Part shown: positions 32,612 to 43,028 of the stretch, piece by piece | How the letters are laid out: every line of letters starts with the position of its first letter | Numbering within the stretch: the first letter of the stretch is position 1 | DNA from: Halichondria panicea | Lineage: Eukaryota > Porifera > Demospongiae > Suberitida > Halichondriidae | Direction of reading: 5' to 3' | Assembly (NCBI RefSeq): GCF_963675165.1 | Contig: NC_087385.1 | Coordinates: forward strand, 3,038,501-3,102,500 | Length of the DNA: 64,000 bases | Made by a program: the position numbers and the translations under genes | The notes under the pieces: model-generated | Told to the model about the DNA's origin: nothing | Databases searched by the model: none | The model's input: the letters and a program-made list of their open reading frames with translations, nothing else

Positions 32612-35600
32612 TTACTGACGTTGTTGACTAGCTTGTTGTTCAGCCAGCAGTCTGGTTGCAGTGTCTGGCTTGCTGTTGTATCCATAGTTGAGTGATTTCA
32701 TGAACTCACTGCTTGGACCTATCATTTCCAAGTATTCTGCTAAGGCTGATTGCTTCTCTGCTAACAGTTGCGTGTTGCTCTTGCCACTGTTTGTTGGCAG
32801 ACCTTCTTTTCTAGACCTTTCACCAGCACTGCCTCGTATTAGACCACCTCTGCTGCCAGGGCCATAAGGACGGTAGCCTCCATAGCCTCCATAACCTCTG
32901 TAGCCTCTGCCATAGCCACCTCCCCCTCCCTTGGAGGGACCACCTCCTCCTCCTCCACCGGCACCTCTGTTACCCTGTTGCATCATTGACATCATGAGCA
33001 ACATGCCCATGTCACCATTGGAAGCACCACCGGTTGGTACCTTGGGTTTTTTGGGTTGTGTGGGTTGTACTGTCCTGTTTCCAACTCCAGACACAGTGGG
33101 CTGTGCATTGGCTGATCCAGCTATGGTTGACACGTTTGGTGTCAAAGGGTTGGGACCAGCTGGTCCTGGTGTTACAGGATTGGGAGTAGAATTCAGCCTT
33201 CTTGCAGCATTTCTTCCTGCTGATGGACCATTTGGTTGAAAGGGTCTTGTTCTGAATGGAGTAATGGGTGTGAAAGACCCACCCCTGCCCCTGGCTCTTG
33301 CTCTGCCAGAAGGAGACCTGGGTACAAAGCCTCTGTGTCTGTTCCAGGCACCTTCGTTAGGATCTCTTCTTGGATTTGGTGCACTGCCAGGAACTCTTGG
33401 TCCTCTGGGTATACGGGGATTTAATATATTGCGCTTGTCTCTTGGGTGGGGTTCAGTACTTGGTCTTTTGCGTCTGATTATAGCTGGAGGTAAAGCATCT
33501 GGTTGGAAACCAGCACCTCCAGGAGTTGGAGTGGTCATCCTTGCAGGCCTTTTGTTAAGTGGCGGTCTGGTGCCTCGTGATGGTCTACTGTCTCTGAATT
33601 CATCAGAAGAAGAGTAGGAGGCACTCCTGTCACTCCTCCCAAAAAATCTGTGAGTTCTAGAGTTGTTTACCACACTGGTACTGGCTACTGCAACATCTTC
33701 GGAACTGAGATCAGATTGCATTGCATAAGAGTCTCTGGGGCTGAACCTGACTCTCTTTTTTCCACGGCGACCTAGGTAAGAGCTTGGGGTGCTTGGTGTG
33801 CCATACCCAGGTGTGCCATTCAAAGTGCCGTCTGTTAGGGGTTCTATTGGGCTTATGTCAATTGATGAATCTGATGTTCCATACCTGGGTGCACCCGCTC
33901 CTCTGGTAAATGGTTGCCTGGGTAAAACCTCCTCTTCAGAGACAGGTGAGTCGTCGCGAATGTCAGCTCGCACTGTGCTGGTTCGGGGTGTGGGTCCTGC
34001 ACTGCTCTGGTCTGATATGTCAATGGGTCCTATGCTGCTCTGGGGTGTGGGTCCTGCACTGCTCTGGTCTGATATGTCAATGGATCTGTTGGGTGTATCT
34101 CTGGGTGTGTCAACAATTGGTGGAGTGTCATTGATGCTGTCATATGGAGTTTGAATTATATTCTCTGGAACTTCTCTCAGGAGTGATTGAAAACTAGGTG
34201 GTGTTGAGAGGGCCGGGCTTGTACCTCTCAATGATATGTCTGATGTTCTTGATGTGTCAGAGAATGGACTTTGTTGAGAGCTGCTTCCTGGAAGTGATCT
34301 GAGACTGCTTGGTCTTGAAAGCGAGATACCTGTGCTGTTTGGAGTGCCATGTAAAGACTCGTGCAGCCAGTTTTGAATGCTGCTAGACAATTCAGTCGAT
34401 GTGTTTGGACTGGCAGTCATTTCATCTGCAAACTGTTGCCTCTGTGTAGTTACTGAAACTCCTGGTCTGGGGTTAGTTGCTTGCCATTCTTCAAACTGTT
34501 GTCTGATAAGGCGGTTCTGCTCTAGATTGAAGTTTGTCAAGTTCAGTGGAGGCCTTCTGATTCCTTCAACATTTGACAGATCTGCACTTCTGATGCTGTT
34601 GAAATCTGAAACATCATTTGGAGTTCTCATTGGAGTGAGAGTCGGTGTCAAGTCATCGTTGAAGTAAAAGTCTTCAACCATGTCTGGAAGTGCTGGACGT
34701 TGTATCAATGGACGTTGTATCAATGATCTGTGACTTTCTGTGGTGTCGTTTAGAAAGGAATCCAACGTAGTGCTTGAGCCAGCTGAACTCAAGCTAGTCA
34801 AACTGCCAGGCCTGTAGGAGAAATCCGAAGAACCATAGCTCAGATTAAAACTTCTCAGATCTCCAGGTATGTAAGTGCGGTCCTTTGGGTCAGGTCCTGG
34901 TGAAGGGCTTGTAGCTGTAGATCGAGCTAGAGGTGTAGATGGCCCTGTAGATGGTGTGCCAGGTGTATATGGTGAGCCCAGGTGATCAGAGTCTGAAAAA
35001 TTTGCACTGTCTGTGTGAGTTATTCCTGGAGTTGTAGTGTATTTGTTCTTGAAATCTTCTCTCCTGTTATTAATTGTAATATTGTCTTGTGTTGTGTCTG
35101 GAAGTATGTTTGGGTTGAGTATGGTCATGCCTTCTTCGGTGGTGACAAATTGACTGGTGTGAGTTGGGTCAACATTTGCAATTGCTCTAGCAGCAGCTGC
35201 ATGTTCAGGTTGTTCTGCTATAATGGGGTTTTCAAATCCAGCAGATGTTGGTCTCATGTAATTGTACAAAGCATTGTCTGGACCATACACATGTCCATCT
35301 TGTATTCCAGTTTGTTGCAGATAGGGTCTGCTTACATGTTCAAGTCTTTTTGCATCTGTTAATCTGGTGTTTGCTGAAGGGTACTCCTGTCCCATGACTT
35401 TGTTTCTGAGTTCTGTTAATTCACTGTGAGTGAGTGCTGGCAAATTCAAACGAGCTGGGTTTAGTGGAGCTTCTCCTGTTTGTACAGGATGAAATGCTTG
35501 TAAATTTGTATTAAATGCAGCATCACTCTGCAGTTGGTCCATGAGGGGAGTGTGTCTGTAGAGATTAGTAAACGGTAGTTCAAGTCCCTGATTTTCAAAC

Positions 35601-37783
35601 AGGCGTCTTGTTTCTCTGTCGTGGTAAGTCTGAACATGTTCACTGGCACCTGTCTGGTCTAGAAAGTGTCTGTCTGCTGTCCTGATCCTTGGTGTGGCAA
35701 CCACAGACCCACTGGGTGTGAGAGATTGGACAACAGATTGGTTTGCATCAGCTGTGTGTCCAGCATTCATTCCAAGGTTTTGAATGCTTTTGGTGAGGAC
35801 CACTGGTTCTGAAGTGCCAGCCACGTTGACAAGGGAGTGATTTGCTACTTGTGGATCCAGTACACTTGGTACATGTCTTCTTATAGGTGGGGTGAACGAC
35901 CTGTTGAACGTTGTGGTAGAACCTTCAGATGCATTCATGTGCTGTTCCAGGGGAGAGTTCCCTGCACTTCCAATGGTCTCGCTGTGAAGTTGAGAGGGGT
36001 CCTCCAATATTGAACTTGTTAACAAGGGGACATCTGACACGTTGTGGGAACCTGTGTAGCCAGTGGATGCATCTATTTCATCTGTCAAAGTGGACCTGTG
36101 TGTTGCTTGAAGATTCAAGTCTTGCAGGTCAATTACTTCACTGGGAAAATGTGAAACATCTGGCATTACTGTGGCAGCGTTCAAGGCAACCAGAGCATTG
36201 GAGTTGTCGTGTGAGAGTGGATCATCACTTTGCATGGTATTTTTTATGCCTTTGACATTGTGAACCACACTTTGTGTCCCATCTATCAAGTTAGGCATTG
36301 CTCCATAGCCTCTTTTGTCGACTATGTTTGTTGGTCTGACCACGTAGTCATGGTTGGGAGCAATGGGTCCATGAGAGGTGTCAGTGTTGGTGAGCAGAGA
36401 CATTGGTTTGATTGGTTCTTCAGGCAGAGCAGACTGCAATGGAGTTGCACCACCGGTAAGGTCTGTGTTGCTGACAGTGTGTGGATTGTGGTCTACTTGC
36501 ATTTCACCACCACTCGATAGGGTGTTGAGAGCAATATCCAACCCAGACTGGGAACTGGCAGACAAGTTGCTACCAAAAGGCTCGCTGTTAGCAGATTCCA
36601 CCATGCTGCTTTGGTTCTGAACTCTCCTGTGAATATTCAGAGGGTTGTGTCCAAAGTTTGCTGCTTTGTTGCCAAGCATTGGGGTGGAAGTTGCAGAGTC
36701 CCATTGACCCTTTATTGCATTTCTAGCCAACACGTGCTCCTGTACTTGTGCTTCTGTCATTTCTTGGCTGTAGTTGGAAGCATCGAATTTTTGCAATGTT
36801 GTGTTGTGAATTGGGTCAGCTGAAACGTGATGGGCCATCCCAGGGAAGTTAGACAACTGTTGATTTTGACTGGCTTTGGCTGACTGGTATGAAATATTTC
36901 CCATGCTTGTGTCAGCATGTTTAATGTGAGAATAGGCTTCTGATGAATATTCGCTCTCTGCAGGATAATCTTCAGCTGCTCCAATTAATTTTCTCAGACT
37001 CTTTCTCTCTCCAGTTGTACCCATGGCTTCTCTGTGTTGGTCAAGAACGCGCCCAGTGGTTGGATCCACTTCCTTTGGAACTGTACCAAACATAGTTGAA
37101 GTGTATTGGAGCATGTTTTGTTCTGGGGTTCCTGTTGGGTTGAAAGGTTTTATTCTGGCTTGAGGAGTTGGGGTCACAGTTAACAATTGTGCAGCTCCAG
37201 AGTTCACGTCCTCGAGAGCAGTTTGTCTCTCTTCGTCTATTGTGTTCAGTTCTATGTCACCAGACAGCTGAGATCTTTGTTGGGACTTTCTTCTGCTCAG
37301 ACTCAGCCTTTTGGGTGCTTTGAACTGGTTGGGTAGTATGGGCGTGCTCTCTAAAGCTCCAGTTCTTGGCACAGCTGTAGGAGTGGTTGCAACTGGAGGA
37401 GGGACAGTGGTCACAGTTTCACTTCTTGGCAGCAGACTGATCTTGTTTCCCTTTCTGACAGCTATGGTGTTGATTGGAGTGTTGAGTGTGGGGGTTGAAA
37501 ATCCTGTAGGCCTGCCAAGTATCTCGTCCAATTCTCTTCTGACTTGGCTTGATTGCTTGGGTTGTTTTCTTGACTTCCTGACCACTGCCTGTTCTTTGTA
37601 AGCAGTATCAGTTGCATCTGAAAACTGCACTCTTTTTTTTGTTTGAGGCAAGTCCGTGGCCACTACTTGAAGTTTTGAGTGGGCAGTGTCTAGTATTCTA
37701 GACTGAGTGTCTTCTGCCACAATGGGTGTTATCACATGTGGACTTCTGGCTTGGGGTGTTCTCACAATGTGGGGTGTGATCAC
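32612..37783 (-). CDS. Giant low-complexity virion-like protein
   Basis: About 1720 residues, rich in Ser, Thr, Pro and Asn, with no recognisable enzyme domain. Near the C-terminus is an RG/RP-rich, then Gly/Tyr-rich tract (about residues 1450-1660), followed by a short charged helical tail. Tandem repeats such as IDISDQSSAGPTP occur around 34010-34090. The frame has no ATG for its first 220 or so codons and is open back to about 37870, overlapping the end of the upstream SAP gene in the -1 frame, so it may be made as a frameshift extension of that protein. Its stop is 7 bp from the convergent polymerase stop. Possible role: virion matrix, tegument or scaffold. Confidence 0.78.
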   Translation of the reverse strand: MITPHIVRTPQARSPHVITPIVAEDTQSRILDTAHSKLQVVATDLPQTKKRVQFSDATDTAYKEQAVVRKSRKQPKQSSQVRRELDEILGRPTGFSTPTLNTPINTIAVRKGNKISLLPRSETVTTVPPPVATTPTAVPRTGALESTPILPNQFKAPKRLSLSRRKSQQRSQLSGDIELNTIDEERQTALEDVNSGAAQLLTVTPTPQARIKPFNPTGTPEQNMLQYTSTMFGTVPKEVDPTTGRVLDQHREAMGTTGERKSLRKLIGAAEDYPAESEYSSEAYSHIKHADTSMGNISYQSAKASQNQQLSNFPGMAHHVSADPIHNTTLQKFDASNYSQEMTEAQVQEHVLARNAIKGQWDSATSTPMLGNKAANFGHNPLNIHRRVQNQSSMVESANSEPFGSNLSASSQSGLDIALNTLSSGGEMQVDHNPHTVSNTDLTGGATPLQSALPEEPIKPMSLLTNTDTSHGPIAPNHDYVVRPTNIVDKRGYGAMPNLIDGTQSVVHNVKGIKNTMQSDDPLSHDNSNALVALNAATVMPDVSHFPSEVIDLQDLNLQATHRSTLTDEIDASTGYTGSHNVSDVPLLTSSILEDPSQLHSETIGSAGNSPLEQHMNASEGSTTTFNRSFTPPIRRHVPSVLDPQVANHSLVNVAGTSEPVVLTKSIQNLGMNAGHTADANQSVVQSLTPSGSVVATPRIRTADRHFLDQTGASEHVQTYHDRETRRLFENQGLELPFTNLYRHTPLMDQLQSDAAFNTNLQAFHPVQTGEAPLNPARLNLPALTHSELTELRNKVMGQEYPSANTRLTDAKRLEHVSRPYLQQTGIQDGHVYGPDNALYNYMRPTSAGFENPIIAEQPEHAAAARAIANVDPTHTSQFVTTEEGMTILNPNILPDTTQDNITINNRREDFKNKYTTTPGITHTDSANFSDSDHLGSPYTPGTPSTGPSTPLARSTATSPSPGPDPKDRTYIPGDLRSFNLSYGSSDFSYRPGSLTSLSSAGSSTTLDSFLNDTTESHRSLIQRPLIQRPALPDMVEDFYFNDDLTPTLTPMRTPNDVSDFNSIRSADLSNVEGIRRPPLNLTNFNLEQNRLIRQQFEEWQATNPRPGVSVTTQRQQFADEMTASPNTSTELSSSIQNWLHESLHGTPNSTGISLSRPSSLRSLPGSSSQQSPFSDTSRTSDISLRGTSPALSTPPSFQSLLREVPENIIQTPYDSINDTPPIVDTPRDTPNRSIDISDQSSAGPTPQSSIGPIDISDQSSAGPTPRTSTVRADIRDDSPVSEEEVLPRQPFTRGAGAPRYGTSDSSIDISPIEPLTDGTLNGTPGYGTPSTPSSYLGRRGKKRVRFSPRDSYAMQSDLSSEDVAVASTSVVNNSRTHRFFGRSDRSASYSSSDEFRDSRPSRGTRPPLNKRPARMTTPTPGGAGFQPDALPPAIIRRKRPSTEPHPRDKRNILNPRIPRGPRVPGSAPNPRRDPNEGAWNRHRGFVPRSPSGRARARGRGGSFTPITPFRTRPFQPNGPSAGRNAARRLNSTPNPVTPGPAGPNPLTPNVSTIAGSANAQPTVSGVGNRTVQPTQPKKPKVPTGGASNGDMGMLLMMSMMQQGNRGAGGGGGGGPSKGGGGGYGRGYRGYGGYGGYRPYGPGSRGGLIRGSAGERSRKEGLPTNSGKSNTQLLAEKQSALAEYLEMIGPSSEFMKSLNYGYNSKPDTATRLLAEQQASQQRQ

Positions 37784-37800
37784 TCTGCCTTCTGGAGTGT

Positions 37801-39801
37801 TTATAGCAGTTTTTCTGGAAGCTTTTTTCTTCTTTTTAATTTTGCTGCACCAGGAACCTCTGGATCACTCAAAATATCCAATGGCATTAGTTTCTGCGAT
37901 GGTGGTCGTGCGTTTATCCTGTCACTGTAAGTGTAACCAGTGACCTTGTCATGGTTGAGTAGCCTCCTCACAATTTCGGGCTTGTTTCCTCCAACTTTGA
38001 GCTTTCTATCCCTGAGTCTTACTTTTAAAGCTTTCACAGGTTCAGAGTTGTATCTTGCAAAATCGTAGTCCTCTGGATTGTTTACAAATTTTGAAACACT
38101 TGCTGTTTTTGAGGCACCTTCGCTCCTTGGGATTGGGTTTTCTGCAATGTTTTGGACAAGTTTTGGAGACGTGTGTACCACCCTCCAATCATCATAGGAT
38201 ATTGGGTCTTTGGCTGTGGCATTGAACATTTGGTGGTCAGTCATGTGTTCCACCTGTCTGTCGAGCAGGTCCCTCTCTGCCAATGTTTCTGCATGTAGGG
38301 TGGGATCTGCTCCCACGGTTGTGTGCCATGTGGTGTTTCTTCGCAGTGCTGTGATAGGGTGGAGATCCTTCAGATCATCTATAACTGTCGTTGGGTCTAT
38401 GTTTGGGTATATGTTCTTGGTGGCCTCGACTCCTCTTTCGTTAATAGATTCAATATACAACTCCCTCTCGTGTTCTATTTGTGGCGGGAGATCAAACTGG
38501 GGGTTTTCTTCCATAACTTTTTTTCTTGCAGCTGCTCTTCTGTCTGACTGCTCTCTGTCCTGGTCAGTTGCACCTTCTTCCAGTTGAGCATGCCTCTCCT
38601 TTTGCTCTGTAAAGTCGACATAGCTTTGTTGGCTGTTTGGGTTGTCTTGCTTGTGCAATTCGTAGTCTGTCAAACTGTCCACTTCTTTGGCAGCAGCAAT
38701 CCTCTCCACTCCAGCAGCTGCAACCAAGTTTGTGTCTTTGTTCCATACTGCCTTGCTGGTATCTGGTGCAACAACATTTGGGTACTTTGCTTTGGCAGCT
38801 GCAGGGTTAGCAGCAAATTCTCTGGCATATATTTGTTTCATGTGTTCGTTTGCTGGTGGGAGTTTCAAGTGTGGGTTGTCCCTCATCAAATCCTGCCTGA
38901 CTCTGCTCCTCCTGTCTTGGTATTGCTCTATTTTGCGTTGGTCTGCTTCCCTCCTTTGTTTGCCAAGTCTGAGCAACTGCTCCTTGGACTTGCCAGCATG
39001 TTCGGGCATGGCCGACAGTTCCCTTGCATTGGCAATGTTAGCCATTTTGTCGTACTTTGCAGAAACAGTGGAAATGCCTAGTTCAGCTCTAGATCCCTGT
39101 GCTTGGACAGTTGCTGCTCTTTGACTGGCTCCTGTCTCTTTAGCACTTATTTGCAAAGGTTCTATGTTTGCTATGCCTCCAAAAATTCTGTCGTGTACTT
39201 GTGCAAAAGTCTCTGTTGGTTCCAGTTCCAAATTTGTTCCAGAGGGGTTCAACAGGTCAGAAGCATCTGACCAAGAGGAGCTATTCAATTCACTGACATC
39301 GTCGTTTATGAAACTGTTGCTGCTGGTGTCTACAGAAGACAGAGATCTGTCTGAAAGGTTGGGGTCTGGGTTTATTCTGCTGGCAACAGGGGTCCTGGCA
39401 ACAGGGGTCTGAGTCTTGAGTTGGGTCATTTGAAGGGCAGTTATGTCGTCTGCATGTTTCCTGCTGATCTGTGCCATGGACGTGCTCATGTCTTGACTGG
39501 CTCTGCCAAGTTGAGAAGATTCTTCCAGGAAAGCCCTGGTGCTTTGTTTTCCACTATTGACATCAATGCTGTCGTCTGTGGTGTCCACTGCAGCTGGTTC
39601 AGACTGGTTAAATATACTGTCATCGCTTTCAAGTTGACTAGTGTCAATAGCAGCAGCAACAGGAGCGCTACTGTCGTACAAACTTTCATCTTCCTCGAAT
39701 TCACCACTTGGGCCAGCTTGTCCTTCTGATAGTTCTGCAGCAGCAGCAGCTTCTCCTTCTTCTAACGCTCCAAACTCTTCTAAAGCAATAAATTCTGCCA
39801 T
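37801..39801 (-). CDS. SAP-domain protein with internal duplication
   Basis: 666 residues. The N-terminal 100 residues are acidic. Two related segments (about 297-397 and 421-540) share the pattern R..R..(M)..NP...LPP..EH...Y......Y-PN and a later (L/M)TD element, so the middle arose by duplication. A SAP-type helix-extension-helix lies at about 580-618 (VKALKVRLRDRKLKVGGNKP), a module that binds AT-rich DNA. The tail is lysine/arginine-rich and encodes an A AAA AAG heptamer in frame (37828-37822), after which the -1 frame opens into the giant downstream protein. It starts 71 bp from a divergent gene. Likely a DNA-binding core or matrix protein. Confidence 0.8.
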   Translation of the reverse strand: MAEFIALEEFGALEEGEAAAAAELSEGQAGPSGEFEEDESLYDSSAPVAAAIDTSQLESDDSIFNQSEPAAVDTTDDSIDVNSGKQSTRAFLEESSQLGRASQDMSTSMAQISRKHADDITALQMTQLKTQTPVARTPVASRINPDPNLSDRSLSSVDTSSNSFINDDVSELNSSSWSDASDLLNPSGTNLELEPTETFAQVHDRIFGGIANIEPLQISAKETGASQRAATVQAQGSRAELGISTVSAKYDKMANIANARELSAMPEHAGKSKEQLLRLGKQRREADQRKIEQYQDRRSRVRQDLMRDNPHLKLPPANEHMKQIYAREFAANPAAAKAKYPNVVAPDTSKAVWNKDTNLVAAAGVERIAAAKEVDSLTDYELHKQDNPNSQQSYVDFTEQKERHAQLEEGATDQDREQSDRRAAARKKVMEENPQFDLPPQIEHERELYIESINERGVEATKNIYPNIDPTTVIDDLKDLHPITALRRNTTWHTTVGADPTLHAETLAERDLLDRQVEHMTDHQMFNATAKDPISYDDWRVVHTSPKLVQNIAENPIPRSEGASKTASVSKFVNNPEDYDFARYNSEPVKALKVRLRDRKLKVGGNKPEIVRRLLNHDKVTGYTYSDRINARPPSQKLMPLDILSDPEVPGAAKLKRRKKLPEKLL
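37822..37828 (-). promoter_or_regulatory. Candidate -1 ribosomal frameshift heptamer (A AAA AAG)
   Basis: Read in the SAP-gene frame the codons are ..A AAA AAG, the X XXY YYZ form. A -1 slip leads exactly into the frame of the 32612-37783 protein, which itself lacks an early ATG. No strong downstream stem-loop is obvious by eye. A one-base indel in the A-tract would give the same picture. Confidence 0.4.
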
Positions 39802-39872
39802 TTGATATATGTATTGAACACCCTACTTAAGTACCCACAAATATATATAAATCAGTATTGTAAGTTTTCAAA
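39802..39872. promoter_or_regulatory. Divergent promoter region
   Basis: The 71 bp between two divergent starts contain CAAATATATATAAAT (about 39838-39852) and TTAAGTACC, TATA-like for either direction. Confidence 0.45.
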
Positions 39873-41093
39873 ATGGCAGCAGGAATACTACCCTTTGCAC
39901 TCCCTGGAATTGTAGACTCTACCAGCAAAGTTGGGACTGGGATTGTGAGCAGCATAGACAACTGGGGACTAGACAGAGACAAGTTTGGCTTTGCTAGGTC
40001 GCAAGCTGCCTTGGACAGAGTGAGAGCCCAGCAAGAGTATCTGGGACAACTCAGAGCCAGTGGTCAGTCCGACTGGCAGAGTGCCCTCCAAAATGTTGCA
40101 AATTCGTCCAACCAGAACGCTCAGTTCAATGCCAATTCCAATGCCTTGGCTTTGGGTGACGTCCAGATGCAAGCTTACCTGAGGACCCTGCAAGCTCAAC
40201 TGGACTCCAGGAATTCTCAGGGTGCGACCAGAGACCTCAGGCAAACTGCTTCTGCCTCTAATTTTTTTTCAGAGCAAATCAAGGCCACTTCAGGTGCTCA
40301 AGGAGAAGCTCTGTTCACAGACAACTTGCAAAGATCCAGGGCACAGGCTGTGCAGGGATTGCAACAGTCCAGAGATGCATTTGATCAACTCTACAGTTTC
40401 AAGGAAGCAGACAAGACCTCTGAGTTGAAACTGGCAGGTCAACGCTACCGTTTCAACGAAAAAGACAAGACTGCCGAGTTGAAACTGGCAGACCAAGCCC
40501 TGAGGCTGGGAGAGAGCAACCTCAGTGCTGTGGCTTCAAAAAACAAGTTCACCTCTTTGATTTACAACAAATTGATTGGATCGCTGGGCTTGAAGGACTT
40601 GGCCGACCAGGACAGGAGTGCATCCAGCGAGGAGAGACACCCCACACCCAAGCACCACAAGGTCAAACCTTCTATAATGGCATCTGCAGGGGGACAACAC
40701 CAACCACACAACACTGTTCCTTCCAAAGTGGTACAGCCATCTGCTCGAGTCCAGTCGTCTGTCACTCCCTCCAAACATGTCCCACTGCCCTTGATCCGGC
40801 CATCTGTTCCAAAACCTCTATCCCCAAAACCTACTCCAAAACCTACTACAACACCTAATACAACACCTAACAGAAAACCTGTTAGAAAACCCAGAGTTAA
40901 CGTCTCAGCTATCCCAATCAACCCTTCCAGGCGCATCCCACACCCACAAGTCCCAATTACCTCAATTAATAAAAGACCTGCAGTACATGCAGCAGGCTCC
41001 TCTATGGCAAAAAAACCCAAGCCAATGCCACCACCGGCAAAAACTGGAATATGGTCTGGTGGAGTATACTACCCAAGTGCAGAAGAACTATAA
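39873..41093 (+). CDS. Hypothetical viral structural protein with heptad-like repeats
   Basis: 406 residues from ATG at 39873. The N-terminus is hydrophobic (ILPFALPGIVDSTSKVGTGI), as in capsid-internal membrane-active peptides. Residues 40-240 are Gln/Asn/Arg-rich and helical, with a repeated ELKLA-Q-R/L unit around 180-215. The C-terminal third is basic and proline-rich (PKPTPKPTTTPNTTPNRKP). No family recognised. The layout (amphipathic N-terminus, helical body, basic tail) resembles minor virion proteins that line capsid interiors, but this is only analogy. It converges on the 41128-42905 gene with a 34-bp gap. Confidence 0.65.
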   Translation: MAAGILPFALPGIVDSTSKVGTGIVSSIDNWGLDRDKFGFARSQAALDRVRAQQEYLGQLRASGQSDWQSALQNVANSSNQNAQFNANSNALALGDVQMQAYLRTLQAQLDSRNSQGATRDLRQTASASNFFSEQIKATSGAQGEALFTDNLQRSRAQAVQGLQQSRDAFDQLYSFKEADKTSELKLAGQRYRFNEKDKTAELKLADQALRLGESNLSAVASKNKFTSLIYNKLIGSLGLKDLADQDRSASSEERHPTPKHHKVKPSIMASAGGQHQPHNTVPSKVVQPSARVQSSVTPSKHVPLPLIRPSVPKPLSPKPTPKPTTTPNTTPNRKPVRKPRVNVSAIPINPSRRIPHPQVPITSINKRPAVHAAGSSMAKKPKPMPPPAKTGIWSGGVYYPSAEEL

Positions 41094-41127
41094 ACAATTA
41101 TTATTGTGAATTACATGTATAAAATTG

Positions 41128-42905
41128 TTACATCATTTTCACACTGATTTCTATGATGAATCCTCTTTTTTTCAAACAGTTTGACATGTCTGGGCCGTCT
41201 TTGTCCCACTCCAGTATTATTTGAAACTTGTCTGCTCTTGTGACAGTTTGGTTCACCCAGGTCTTGGCGGGGTTTGTGTTTGTAACAGAGTCCTCTGAGG
41301 CCAAATAACCAGTTGGTATGTCATAGCCACTTTGGAAACCCTCAGAGGGTTGTATTCTTTTTTGGTTGGTAGCATACCCACCAATGGAAACTGTCAGGTC
41401 ACTTTGTTCGTCGAATTCTGGGGTAATAATTGCACTCCTGCATATTAGCTGCTCTCTGAATTTTTGTGTTTCAGAGGCATGCTTTCCATATTTTTTGATA
41501 TATGTAAAAGCACTATTTTGGAGTGCTGTGCGGTTTCTAGTACCAATGTGGTATGCATCTTCAAATTCCTGATCATTTGGACCCACTCCAATGAGTATGT
41601 TCTGTGTGCCATGTTCGACATTTTGAGCCAGTTTAACAACTGCTGGTTTCATGGTTAAGTAGCTCAATGCATACTTTCTCTGAGTTGTGTCTACAAGTTC
41701 TTGAACGTCAGCAGATGTAACCGCTGTAGAAAACTCATGTTCGTGTTCGGGAACACCCTGAGCTGTTAGGTTGGCAACTAGACTTTTGGTGTATTTCCAC
41801 TCTGGACAACACAATCTGGTTGTGTATCTGTGCTTGCAAACCTGTTGTAATTGTTTAGCAACATTGGATATTCACCATCAAGTAGTGCAACACCTGCATC
41901 CACCATTCCAAAGGTAGGTATCCCATTGAAAGAGTGGAGGTGTTCTCGTGCATACACATCTATGCACTGGTCAACTTTGTTCCATTGGAACCTCAGTGGT
42001 TTTACATATTCTTTGTGCAAATGCAAGTCTCTCTCCCCTATACCACTGTAGTCTTTGACATAGTTTGTTGCACCCAACATTGTTTCGTCACTCAGAGGAG
42101 CATCATAGCCACTGTGATTGACAAAAACTTTTGTAACGCCTGCAGTTTTTCCAAAATCTAATCTTCTCTTTTTCACGGTCTTGCTTTTGTAATAACAACT
42201 GACAGGTAGCACTTCGAGAGACTTTGGAACACTTTGATTGAGATGGTCTTCCAGCTTCGACACAAAACCACTGAACTCGTTCACGTGCATATCAACTGTA
42301 CAAACATATGTTGCATTAGTAGGTATACCTACTTCTCCAGTAGTGTAAACAAACGGTGCTGCGGCTCTTGGATTTAACACTGTGCTGACTACATGTCCAC
42401 CCTTCACACTTTCGTTAAAACTAGAGTACCATGTTGGATTCGTTTTTATCCGCTCCAATTTGTTGCCTAATCTTGCATGGTAGTGACTGTTTTCGCTGAA
42501 TTCTTCAGTAGTTTGGGGGTCGTGTTGTCGCAGTTGATTGTAATTCCAATCAGACCGTTGATCTGTGTTGTATTGGAGGCTAGGATTAAAGGGACTTATT
42601 GGAATGTTGCTTTCAGCGCCAAAAGGCTGGAAACTCTTGTTGTACACTGTACCATCGCTGTGTATGGTGTCTGAATTGAACCATGTTGTGTTTCTGATGA
42701 TCTTCAGTGGCATTGTCTGCTCCTTGAACAACACTCTGGCAAAAGGTGTCTTGTACTGCATTACCTTCCATTTTATCCTTGCAGACTTGGAATGGTTTTC
42801 AAACTGAACGTAGTCGTAGATGGCCTTGTTGCCAGACAGTCTGAAGGGTGTGTCGTGCTTGAGTATGATTTGGAACTCGCTCTCGTTGTCAGGTGTCTTG
42901 TCCAT
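41128..42905 (-). pseudogene. Candidate capsid-type protein, split by one frameshift
   Basis: Two overlapping frames, 42905-41778 (375 residues from ATG) and 41814-41128 (about 228 residues), meet in the 36 bp around 41778-41814 and together would give a protein of about 590 residues. Both look beta-rich with many aromatic residues and no enzyme motif; the end has a KFQIILEWDKD strand-like segment. I see no slippery heptamer at the junction, so an indel is the simplest reading. Size and composition suit a jelly-roll capsid or penton-like protein. It shares a 123-bp divergent promoter region with the helicase. Confidence 0.6.
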
Positions 42906-43028
42906 GCTTCAAAATGTTTGCCAGGCACTGTTGGGTGTTGCGTTGTTATTGAAAATTTGCAATATTTTAAATATATATTTTTTGTTATATAAATTTTAAA
43001 TATCAAGAATTGTTATAACAAATCTATA
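42906..43028. promoter_or_regulatory. Divergent promoter region before the helicase
   Basis: Contains TTTAAATATATATTTTTTG (about 42966-42984) and TATAAATTTTAAATATC, the clearest form of the AT-rich element seen in front of several genes of this viral block. Confidence 0.5.

Noticed and set aside
32931..39729. Many plus-strand open frames opposite the giant and SAP genes
   Set aside because: They are antisense readings of low-complexity coding sequence, with Cys/Trp/Val-rich composition and no motifs.
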